Positions 41,274 through 48,201 of a DNA stretch of 64,000 nucleotides are shown in pieces. Source of the DNA: Candidatus Intricatilinea gracilis (GTDB lineage: Bacteria > Pseudomonadota > Gammaproteobacteria > Burkholderiales > Burkholderiaceae_C); contig JADJDQ010000001.1 of NCBI GenBank assembly GCA_016702605.1, forward strand, positions 682,001-746,000, written 5' to 3'. The translations under genes and the position numbers were made by a program. Numbering within the stretch: position 1 is the stretch's first letter; every line of letters begins with the position of its first letter. Under the pieces are notes generated by a model. The model worked only from the letters and a program-made list of their open reading frames with translations, was not told where the DNA came from and made no database searches.

Positions 41274-41292
41274 AATGGGATGACATCCCATT
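41274..41292. promoter_or_regulatory. Palindrome copy 2, perfect 19-bp inverted repeat
   Basis: AATGGGATGACATCCCATT has perfect 9-bp arms around one central base. Its centre is 72 bases upstream of the -24 element of the sigma-54 promoter, a normal position for an enhancer-binding-protein site. Confidence 0.6.
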
Positions 41293-41305
41293 CTTAACTA
41301 CCCTT

Positions 41306-41325
41306 AGTGAGACATGGTTCTCACT
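41306..41325. promoter_or_regulatory. Perfect inverted repeat AGTGAGA-N6-TCTCACT
   Basis: A 7-bp perfect inverted repeat with a 6-base spacer, 30 bases before the -24 element. It is flanked by two TTCTTAAC direct repeats 35 bases apart. An integration-factor or second-regulator site is possible; nothing identifies the protein. Confidence 0.45.
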
Positions 41326-41354
41326 TTCTTAACCCGACTCAAGAATGCGCGAGC

Positions 41355-41369
41355 TGGCACACCCCTTGC
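41355..41369 (+). promoter_or_regulatory. Sigma-54 promoter of the first A-B operon
   Basis: TGGCAC-N5-TTGC matches the -24/-12 consensus exactly in its core. The expected start is about 12 bases beyond the -12 C, which is where the conserved block GCGTGACGTC (41380-41389) begins. No bEBP gene is in the window. Confidence 0.85.
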
Positions 41370-41379
41370 GGTAATAGAG

Positions 41380-41548
41380 GCGTGACGTCCCCGCCGGGCC
41401 CCACGAATCTCGAGGGAACCGGCCACGGACGAATCAGCCGGGAACCCGATCGACGCCACCGCAAGGTCTCGGTTCCAGCACAAAACGCCCACCGGGACCG
41501 ATGCCCGAAGGGCAACGGGCTCAACGTACCTCTCGCAAGGGAAAAAAC
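41380..41548 (+). promoter_or_regulatory. Conserved leader (5' UTR) of the first A-B operon
   Basis: About 167 bases between the predicted start and the first ATG. Three blocks recur in the second operon at matching places: GCGTGACGTC at the start (41380-41389), ACGAATCAGCCGGGAAC (41429-41445), and a stem TGCCC-GAA-GGGCA (41502-41514) followed by a run ending in CTCGCAAGGGA at the ribosome-binding site. A cis-acting RNA is inferred; no riboswitch class I know matches. Confidence 0.55.
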
Positions 41549-42913
41549 ATGATGAAGACGCGCAAACTGGCTCACGCAGCCATCCTGGCGGCAGGCTTTC
41601 TGGCCGCGCCGCTATTCGTTGCGGCATGCCCTGTCGATCAAGCCAAGCCGTTCACGGCCGGCCCGATCATGCAGCAGCCCGCCGAGGGCACCTGGACCGG
41701 CCCCTTCTCCGAATGGGTCGTCGACTCCAACGGTGTCGGCCTGCAGATCTGTACCGACAGCGTGGACGGCCTGGGCAACCCGCCGCCCTGCTTTTATGAC
41801 CCGGTCGACCCGGCATCACCCTACTCTGCTGCGCTCAACCGCGGCGGTGAGGCCTTCTGGTTCCTGGCCGACAGCGTGTTCGACACCGTCGACGCCACCG
41901 GTGCGCAGGCCCTGCGCGCCGTGATCGTGATGGGCGCCGAGTCGGCCTTCCTGAGCGATCCGCCCGCCCCCGGCTTCGAGACCCAGTTCCAGCGTCTGCG
42001 CACCCGCATCGACGTGGCCCAACTCGGCGTGTACTACGTCGAGACGCCCTGGGGCAAGCGCCGCTACGTGGTCGACACCCTGCTGCCCCCGGGCAACGGC
42101 CAGAACCGTTCGGAGATCTCCGAGCCGATCGACATCACCTTCGCGCCCGGCCCCAACGCCGGCCTGATCACACCTTTCCTGATCGCCGACAACCGCGGCG
42201 GTGTGGATCCTGCGCAGTACATCGGTGACGGCCTCACACCCACCACCGTGACCGGCAGCCCCTGCGGCGAGAACTGGGTCAAGGTCACGGCCTTCGCCCC
42301 TGACGATGCCACCCCGATCGACATCAACGGCGGCTCCAACGTCCTGATCAACCGCCAGTTCACCGTGTTCGGCAAGATCGCCCCGGCGGCAGCCGTGCCG
42401 CTGTCGGTCGACGCGGCCTACTACACCCGCACTGGCGGCAACGCCAGGGTCAACACCATCGTCGTCGGCAGCACCAGCACCAGCGCCGAAGTCACGGCCG
42501 CCATCGCCGGTGCCGCCACGCCGACGGTCACACTTGCCCGCGACGGTGCTCGCTTCTTTGCCTCGACGCCGGTCACCTCGGTGCCCGCCACCATCGCTGT
42601 CACGACGACCGACGGCGGCCGCCCGTCCACGCCGAACGTGCAGTCCAACATTGCCGTCAAGGACCTGGTCACCATCACCAGCGCCGTGGCGACCTGCTCG
42701 GCGGGAACCGGCTGCCTGCTGACGGTCAATGCCTCGTCGAGTGACGACGGTTCCGGCCCGTCCGGCGCACCCGTGTTGACACTGGTGAACAACAACACCC
42801 CCCTGACCAATGGCGTTGCCGCCACCAATGCGGCCGCCGTGCCCGGTGTCGTCACTGTCCGATCCGCCTTCGGCGGCCAGGCCAGCAAGCCCGTGACCAT
42901 CGTCAACCAGTGA
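41549..42913 (+). CDS. Secreted family protein A1 (first copy of operon gene A)
   Basis: A 454-residue exported protein. Two ATG codons in a row start it after AAGGGA. The signal ends in VAAC, so it is cleaved before Cys27, possibly as a lipoprotein. Family motifs are LQICTDSVDG, CFYDPVDP, GGEAFWFLAD, GAESAFL, FQRLRTRI, TPWGK and GSPCG, over the first ~270 residues. The rest is beta-rich and ends in SKPVTIVNQ. It has about the same plan as the first 450 residues of protein B1. Cysteines in LQIC, PPC and SPC are conserved. I know no described family. It is 16 bases from B1, with the same spacing in the second copy. Confidence 0.75.
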   Translation: MMKTRKLAHAAILAAGFLAAPLFVAACPVDQAKPFTAGPIMQQPAEGTWTGPFSEWVVDSNGVGLQICTDSVDGLGNPPPCFYDPVDPASPYSAALNRGGEAFWFLADSVFDTVDATGAQALRAVIVMGAESAFLSDPPAPGFETQFQRLRTRIDVAQLGVYYVETPWGKRRYVVDTLLPPGNGQNRSEISEPIDITFAPGPNAGLITPFLIADNRGGVDPAQYIGDGLTPTTVTGSPCGENWVKVTAFAPDDATPIDINGGSNVLINRQFTVFGKIAPAAAVPLSVDAAYYTRTGGNARVNTIVVGSTSTSAEVTAAIAGAATPTVTLARDGARFFASTPVTSVPATIAVTTTDGGRPSTPNVQSNIAVKDLVTITSAVATCSAGTGCLLTVNASSSDDGSGPSGAPVLTLVNNNTPLTNGVAATNAAAVPGVVTVRSAFGGQASKPVTIVNQ

Positions 42914-42929
42914 TCCGGAGCCAAGAATC

Positions 42930-45854
42930 ATGAAACGCAAACTTATCGTCACCCTGGTCGCTTCGGCGCTGGAACTCTACGCAGCGTCGGCCACCGCCCA
43001 AACCTGCGATCTCCAAGGCACCGCCAAGTCGGCAAGTGCCGCAACGGCAGTCACGGCTGGCCCGCTCAGCCCGGTCACGGGTTTCCCTGAATATGTCACC
43101 GACGCCACCGGCCTGGCCCTGCAGCGCTGTCTGGATCCGGATCGGTGCTTCTTCGACCCTATCAACCCGGAAGACCCGCTGTCGATCCAGATCAACTCCG
43201 GCGGTGAGTCGTTCTGGTGGGGTGCCGACGTCATCCTGAGCGACCAGGCCGGCAACGCCGTGTTCAAGCTGGTGATGGCTGCCGAAGCCGCCTTCCTGGG
43301 CGAAACCCCCGAAGGCCATCTGTTGGACGGCACCCAGTTTCCCTTCCTGCGCTTTCGCTATGTCTTCGACGCACCGGCCGACGGCGTCTATACCCTGACC
43401 CATCCCTACGGCACCGAGCAGTTCACCGTGGTGGGTGCCACCGGCAACCGCGGCATTTTCGTCTCGTATGACCGTGGCCTGACCCCCAACCAGAGCACCA
43501 CCGGCAATGTCGGCCCCTTCCTGATCGGCGAGGGTTATCCCCAAGCCGGCTTCCTGGGCGACGGTGGCGCAGGCCTGCAGATTCGCGCCAAGGGCGGCCC
43601 GTGCTTTGCCGATGCTCAGGGCTTCAACTCCGTCACGCTGACCGGTGTGGCCACTGACGGCGTCACCCCGATCGACTTCGGTGGTGGCCAGACTTCGCTG
43701 ACCACCGACCTGTTCGTGGTGCAGGGCCAGATTCACGATGGTCGCGTGCAGACCCCGATCAACTCGACCCGCACGACCTACTCGCGCACCCTGGCTGGCG
43801 CTGGCCAGGTCGAAGCGTTCGCCAGCTCGACTGCCGCCGCTGGTGTCTCCATCATCGACGGCCCGACTATCCCGGTTGGCAGCAGCCGCATCCCGCAAGC
43901 CGTCACGCTGGATCACACCGACATGACGCCCACAGGCGCCACCGTCGCCGAAGGCATCAACTCCGCCGCTGTCGGTGTGATCGACGCGTCGGCCATGCCG
44001 CCCATCGTCACGGTCACCGCAACCGACACGGCCACACTCACGGCTGGCGGCGCGCAGCAGTTCAATCCGAGTTCGCTGAACCTGAAGCTGGTCGACTTCG
44101 TCGACATCGCCCAGGCCGACTTCGACCCTGCCGACGGCACGCTGCGCGTGTTGGCTTCGTCCGGCGACAAGCGCGCCAACCCGTCGCTGACCGTGCGTGG
44201 CCTGGGTGCAGTTGCTGCCGACGGCTCCTTCACGCTGACCACCGCCGCTCCCCCGGCCGTGGTGCACGTGGACTCGGCTGCCGGTGGTACCGCCTCGGCC
44301 CAGGTGCGTGTGATCGCGGCTGTCCCCCCTGTGGCGCCCAGCCTGCCCGTCGTTGGCGCAGCTACTGCCCACACGGTGGCCCTGAGCTGGACGGACAACG
44401 CGTCCAACGAAGCCGGCTTCAACATCTATACGGTCGCCCCCACTGGCGCTCGCACGCTGGTCGGCACCGCCGGTGTCAACGCCACCTCGGCGACGGTGAC
44501 CGGTCTGGCCGTGGCCACGGCCTTCACCTTCCAGGTCGAAGCATTCAATGCCGCGGGCGTTGCCAGCTCCGAAACCGTCACGGGCAGCACGCTGGCCCTG
44601 CCGGCTGCCCCGGCGACCGCCAGCTTCGCGCCGTCGGTCGACGTGCAGCGTCGTCTGGACGTGAGCTGGGCCGCCGTTGCCGATGCGACGGAATACCAGG
44701 TCCTGCGCCGTGCGGGTACTACCGGCAACTTCACGCTGCTCGCGACCGTCACGGACACGAGCTACGCAGACCTGACCGGCGTGGCCAACACCATCTACGC
44801 CTACCAGATCGTCGCCCTGCGCACCATCGCCGGCATCACCGACGCCAGCGCAGCGACTACAACGGCCGCTCTGAGGACGGTAACCAACCCGACGTCCGCC
44901 ACCTTCCGCACCCCGGCCACGGTGGTGTCGACGGTTGCCGGCGTGACCACGATCACGGTGAACTGGAACGATCGGGCCACCAACGAGGCCGGCTACCAGG
45001 TCTACCGTCGTACGGCTGCCGTCGGCGCGACGCCGGCTGGCGCCTTCGCGCCGGTCAGCGGTGTCCTGGCGGCTTCGGCTGGCGGCGGCACGACAGCGGC
45101 CAATGCGCGCAACTTCGCCGACACCCCGGTGGTGGCAGGCAGCTACCAGTACCGTGTGGACGTCAGCAACTGGGCGGGCACCGTGCAGTCGGCCATCTCG
45201 GCTGCTGCCGTGGTCGCCGGCCCGACCTCGCTGAGCGCACCGACCAACCTGACGGCGACGGTCAACACCCGTCCGACCCTGACCTGGGTCGACAACTCGA
45301 CGGGTGAGTCGGGTTACCGCGTGAACCGTTACGCCCAGACCGTCAACGCCGACACCGGCGTCGTGACCGAAGGTGCCGTGACGACGCAGAACATCGCGGC
45401 CAACCTGCAGACCTTCCGCGAGTCCGCTGCCAACATCCTGCCGACGCAGCAACTGCTGCGCTACGAGGTGCTGGCCCTGGACGGCGCTACGCTGGGTGAC
45501 TCGGTCAGCCGCTACACCATGACCAGTGCACTGCCGGCCGCCAGCCGCCCGGTTGCTGCCGCCAACGGCGCCGGCAGCCTGCGCATCACCTGGCCGGTGA
45601 CGACCCAGGCCATCGTCGGTGGCTACGAGCTGCTGCGCTGTGCCGGTGCGACCTGCACGAACTTCGTCAAGGTGAACGGCACGGCCGTCAACACGACGGG
45701 TACCGTGGACGGCCGCAGCACCAGCTCCTTCATCGACACCGGTCTGACCTCGGGCACGACCTACCGCTACCGTCTGCGCACGGTCGGTGGTGCCGGCACG
45801 GGCCTGGTGGCCACCGGCGTCAGCGCGATCAGCGCCAACCGCGTGGCCCCGTAA
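42930..45854 (+). CDS. Secreted family protein B1: A-like domain plus FN3-like repeats
   Basis: A 974-residue exported protein with signal MKRKLIVTLVASALELYAAS. The N-terminal half mirrors A1: LQRCLDPDRCFFDPINP, GGESFWWGAD, AAEAAFL, FPFLRFRY, HPYGT, then VDFVDIAQADFDP and PPAVVHVDSAAGGTASAQ. From residue ~467 come five fibronectin type III-like units, for example ALSWTDNASNEAGFNIY, DVSWAAVADATEYQVLRR and TVNWNDRATNEAGYQVYRR. No membrane anchor, LPXTG or PEP-CTERM end is visible. An extracellular adhesin- or matrix-type role is inferred. It ends just before a terminator. Confidence 0.8.
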   Translation: MKRKLIVTLVASALELYAASATAQTCDLQGTAKSASAATAVTAGPLSPVTGFPEYVTDATGLALQRCLDPDRCFFDPINPEDPLSIQINSGGESFWWGADVILSDQAGNAVFKLVMAAEAAFLGETPEGHLLDGTQFPFLRFRYVFDAPADGVYTLTHPYGTEQFTVVGATGNRGIFVSYDRGLTPNQSTTGNVGPFLIGEGYPQAGFLGDGGAGLQIRAKGGPCFADAQGFNSVTLTGVATDGVTPIDFGGGQTSLTTDLFVVQGQIHDGRVQTPINSTRTTYSRTLAGAGQVEAFASSTAAAGVSIIDGPTIPVGSSRIPQAVTLDHTDMTPTGATVAEGINSAAVGVIDASAMPPIVTVTATDTATLTAGGAQQFNPSSLNLKLVDFVDIAQADFDPADGTLRVLASSGDKRANPSLTVRGLGAVAADGSFTLTTAAPPAVVHVDSAAGGTASAQVRVIAAVPPVAPSLPVVGAATAHTVALSWTDNASNEAGFNIYTVAPTGARTLVGTAGVNATSATVTGLAVATAFTFQVEAFNAAGVASSETVTGSTLALPAAPATASFAPSVDVQRRLDVSWAAVADATEYQVLRRAGTTGNFTLLATVTDTSYADLTGVANTIYAYQIVALRTIAGITDASAATTTAALRTVTNPTSATFRTPATVVSTVAGVTTITVNWNDRATNEAGYQVYRRTAAVGATPAGAFAPVSGVLAASAGGGTTAANARNFADTPVVAGSYQYRVDVSNWAGTVQSAISAAAVVAGPTSLSAPTNLTATVNTRPTLTWVDNSTGESGYRVNRYAQTVNADTGVVTEGAVTTQNIAANLQTFRESAANILPTQQLLRYEVLALDGATLGDSVSRYTMTSALPAASRPVAAANGAGSLRITWPVTTQAIVGGYELLRCAGATCTNFVKVNGTAVNTTGTVDGRSTSSFIDTGLTSGTTYRYRLRTVGGAGTGLVATGVSAISANRVAP

Positions 45855-45896
45855 GTCACAGCGCGACCGGCAACGGTCGCCTGTTTCTCGCCACTC

Positions 45897-45927
45897 GAGC
45901 CGCCAGGTGCAAGCCTGGCGGCTTTTT
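45897..45927 (+). terminator. Rho-independent terminator after B1
   Basis: AGCCGCCAGG and CCTGGCGGCT form a perfect 10-bp stem with a 6-base loop, followed by TTTTTT. It is placed 43 bases after the B1 stop, as in the second copy. Confidence 0.9.
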
Positions 45928-45964
45928 TGCGTCTGGCTGCCGCACGCGGTGCGTCACAAGAATG

Positions 45965-45980
45965 CGTGATATTCGTCACG
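45965..45980. promoter_or_regulatory. CRP/FNR-type site CGTGA-N6-TCACG
   Basis: CGTGATATTCGTCACG is a perfect 5-bp inverted repeat with the GTGA-N6-TCAC core. It lies just after the B1 terminator and about 660 bases before the second sigma-54 promoter. A far-upstream position makes direct regulation uncertain. Confidence 0.35.
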
Positions 45981-46175
45981 AGTCGCGCCGGCTGTAGTAT
46001 CACTGGCGCGGCCAATACAGAGCAAAACATCCCCGCAAAATCATCCGCGAGGAGTCCGGCGGCTGGTGTGAATAATCACCCGCAGCGCCTCGACGGCTTT
46101 GCCGTCGCGATGGTTTCGGCAGCGTGAAATTGGCACTGGCAAGGCGACACATAACTTCGGCCTGAAGCTCGCCGA

Positions 46176-46192
46176 GGGGTATCGAATACCCC
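46176..46192. promoter_or_regulatory. Inverted repeat GGGGTAT-CGA-ATACCCC
   Basis: A perfect 7-bp inverted repeat, 446 bases before the second sigma-54 promoter. A related G-run/GAATA arrangement (CCCCCGAATAAGGGGGGTAT) lies at 41232-41251 upstream of the first promoter. It may bind a shared regulator. Confidence 0.45.
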
Positions 46193-46527
46193 CTCATCTG
46201 GCAAATTCGGCAGCAGCTGGCGACAGTTGGTGGTTTTGCAGAGTGTCAAAGCGCACGATCGGGTGAAATCACGCAGTTCGAATCGGGGGGTATGAACACG
46301 GCGGCGGGGCCACCCATCGCTGGCTGTTGCGCCAGGTCGTCGGCAAGCCTGTTCGGCGGCCTTTCCGGCGCGTTTGGTGGCCTTTTTCGGCCGGCCGCGG
46401 GGTCGTGCATGAGCGGCGTCTCGGCATGCGGATGCCGCAGCGATGCCTCGTGAATATTCACGGTACCCAATTGGGCGAAATCCCCCGGCGTGCTGGGGCA
46501 TTTCACGACCGCTTATTCGAGGGGGTT

Positions 46528-46562
46528 TTGCGAGTGTGTGTATATCCACCAACGACTCGCAA
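46528..46562. promoter_or_regulatory. Inverted repeat TTGCGAGT...ACTCGCAA
   Basis: Perfect 8-bp arms separated by 19 bases, ending 75 bases before the -24 element of the second operon. It is in the usual window for an enhancer-binding-protein site and has no copy at the first operon. Confidence 0.45.
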
Positions 46563-46637
46563 TATCACCAAATGATTAGGCGTGTAAAAGTTACCGGCCA
46601 CGGCGAGGGCCGAAATCGAAAAAATACTCGCTCGAGA

Positions 46638-46652
46638 TGGCACATGACTTGC
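46638..46652 (+). promoter_or_regulatory. Sigma-54 promoter of the second A-B operon
   Basis: TGGCAC-N5-TTGC again. The distance from the -12 G to the conserved GCGTGACGTC block (46663-46672) is 12 bases, identical to the first operon. This supports both promoter calls. Confidence 0.85.
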
Positions 46653-46662
46653 GCTAACTAAA

Positions 46663-46829
46663 GCGTGACGTCGATTGCCCCACCCCAAGTTATGCGGGTG
46701 TCAGTCGACGAATCGGCCAGGAACGCACCGGGCGCCCGACACGCCAACGACGTTTTCTGTCCGCATGACCCCACGGGCCGCTGCCCAAGGGGCAAAGGGA
46801 TCAACGTTTTTCTCGCAAGGGATACCAAC
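46663..46829 (+). promoter_or_regulatory. Conserved leader (5' UTR) of the second A-B operon
   Basis: It carries the same three blocks as the first leader: GCGTGACGTC, ACGAATCGGCCAGGAAC (46708-46724; 15 of 17 identical) and the stem TGCCC-AAG-GGGCA (46782-46794). The stem keeps its pairing while its loop differs. The last ~40 bases to the start codon are nearly identical, including CTCGCAAGGGA. Confidence 0.55.
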
Positions 46830-48185
46830 ATGATGAAGACGCGCAAACTGGCCCACGCGGCCATCCTGGCGGCAGGCTTTCTGGCCACGCCGCTGTTCGT
46901 GGCGGCTTGCCCGGCCAATGTGAACAAACCATTCAACTCGGGCCCGCTCGATGCACACGGGTTCTTCTCGGAGTGGATCGTCGACCAGAACGGTGTGGCG
47001 CTGCAGGTCTGCACCGACAGCGTCGACGGACTGGGCAACCCGCCCCCCTGCTTCTTCGACCCGGTAGAGCCGGGCAACGCCTTGTCCGAGGCACTCGGCC
47101 GTGGCGGTGAAGCATTTCATTACCTGGCAGACAACGCCTTCACGACCGACGGCACGGCGCCCCTCGACGCCGTGATCGTGATGGGTGTGGAAACCGCCTT
47201 CCTCAGCCCCGAGGTGACCGCAGGTTTCCAGACCCAGTTCCAGCGCCTGCGCACCCGTATCAATGTCGCGGCGGTCGGCTACTACAAGGTCGAGACCCCC
47301 TGGGGCAACAAGACTTACCGGGTCGACACCCTGCTTCGCCCGGGCGGCGGCCAGAGCCGCATGGAGATCAGCGAACCGATCGACATCAGCTTCAATGCCA
47401 ACAGCGTCGTGCCCGGTCTGGTGGCGCCTTTCCTGGTGGCCACCAACCGCGGCAGCGTCGACCCGACCCAGTACATCGGCGACGGCCTCACCCCGACCAC
47501 CGTCACTGGCAGCCCCTGCGGCGACAACTTCATCCGTGTCACGGCCACGGGCCTGGACGGCGTGACACCCATCCCCATCAGCCGTACCGCGCCGACCAAT
47601 GTGTACACGAGCCGCACGTTCACCGTGCAGGGCAAGCTGGCCCCGGTGGCCGACGTGCCGCTGGCCATCGGCGCCACGTATTACACGCGCAGTGCCGGCA
47701 ACGACGTGGTGACCGTGCTGGCCGAAGGCAGCACCAGTTCGTCGCAATTGGCCAATGCCACGGTCGAGATCAACGGAGTGGCCGCCAACCTGACCAAGGA
47801 GTCACACCGCTACTACGGCAACGTGCCCATGCCCAGTCAGGTCACGTTGCCGGCGACCGTCACGGTCACCGCGGCCGACCCTGGCATTCCGTCGACGCCC
47901 AACACCAAGACGTCGGCCTTGCGTGACCTGGTGACCATCAGCAGCGCCGAAGCACGTTGCTCGGGCTCCGGTACCAACAAGTCCTGCCTGCTGACCGTGA
48001 ACGCCCAATCCAGCGACGACGGCTCGGGCATGGACGGTGCGCCGGAACTCAAGGTGCAGCACAACAACACCTCGCTGACGAACGGCTCGGCCTCGTTCAC
48101 CACCGCGGCATTGCCCGCTGCAGTGACCGTGGTGTCGACCAAGGGTGGCGTGGCCTCCAGGCCCGTGACCGTCATCAATCAGTGA
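46830..48185 (+). CDS. Secreted family protein A2 (second copy of operon gene A)
   Basis: A 451-residue paralogue of A1. Signal peptide and cleavage site (VAACP) are nearly identical. The same motifs follow: LQVCTDSVDG, CFFDPVEP, GGEAFHYLAD, GVETAFL, FQRLRTRI, TPWGN and GSPCG, ending in RPVTVINQ. The middle third differs most. It starts with ATGATG after CAAGGGA, like A1. It is followed by B2 at the same 16-base spacing. In this copy the leader frame is open and continues in frame into the gene, but the ATG is the likely start because the Shine-Dalgarno sequence is conserved. Confidence 0.75.
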   Translation: MMKTRKLAHAAILAAGFLATPLFVAACPANVNKPFNSGPLDAHGFFSEWIVDQNGVALQVCTDSVDGLGNPPPCFFDPVEPGNALSEALGRGGEAFHYLADNAFTTDGTAPLDAVIVMGVETAFLSPEVTAGFQTQFQRLRTRINVAAVGYYKVETPWGNKTYRVDTLLRPGGGQSRMEISEPIDISFNANSVVPGLVAPFLVATNRGSVDPTQYIGDGLTPTTVTGSPCGDNFIRVTATGLDGVTPIPISRTAPTNVYTSRTFTVQGKLAPVADVPLAIGATYYTRSAGNDVVTVLAEGSTSSSQLANATVEINGVAANLTKESHRYYGNVPMPSQVTLPATVTVTAADPGIPSTPNTKTSALRDLVTISSAEARCSGSGTNKSCLLTVNAQSSDDGSGMDGAPELKVQHNNTSLTNGSASFTTAALPAAVTVVSTKGGVASRPVTVINQ

Positions 48186-48201
48186 TCGGGAGCATCTCAA
48201 C

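Larger units (their letters stand above)
40572..41354. other. Long non-coding region upstream of the first sigma-54 operon
   Basis: About 780 bases without a convincing gene, clearly richer in A and T than the flanks from about 40.79 kb on. It holds the divergent start region of the Spy-like gene, two 19-bp repeats of one palindrome type (40819-40837 and 41274-41292), a perfect repeat at 41306-41325 and a direct repeat TTCTTAAC at 41291-41298 and 41326-41333. Short open frames here lack a ribosome-binding site and domain signals. Confidence 0.6.
45928..46637. other. Long non-coding region upstream of the second sigma-54 operon
   Basis: About 710 bases with no convincing gene. It holds a GTGA-N6-TCAC site (45965-45980), the repeat GGGGTAT-CGA-ATACCCC (46176-46192), G-tract motifs near 46277-46295 and 46514-46529, and an inverted repeat TTGCGAGT (46528-46535)...ACTCGCAA (46555-46562) with a 19-base spacer. 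It is as long as the region before the first operon but has little overall similarity to it. Confidence 0.6.

Noticed and set aside
40942..41283. 113-residue frame in the region before the first sigma-54 operon
   Set aside because: GTG start, no ribosome-binding site, no domain, and it overlaps the activator-type palindrome at 41274-41292.
41381..41548. c-di-GMP type I (GEMM) riboswitch in the leader
   Set aside because: The GGGCAA string is present, but the conserved GACGCAAAGCC and tetraloop-receptor parts are not visible; only a covariance search could settle it.
41307..41552. Leader frame overlapping the A1 start, with a peptide resembling the in-frame leader of A2
   Set aside because: The shared residues follow nucleotide conservation of the Shine-Dalgarno region; changes between copies are mostly non-synonymous, so an RNA element is a better explanation.
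42903..45452. 849-residue open frame on the minus strand
   Set aside because: Antisense to B1; its Gly/Arg/Val repeats mirror the FN3-like codons of B1.
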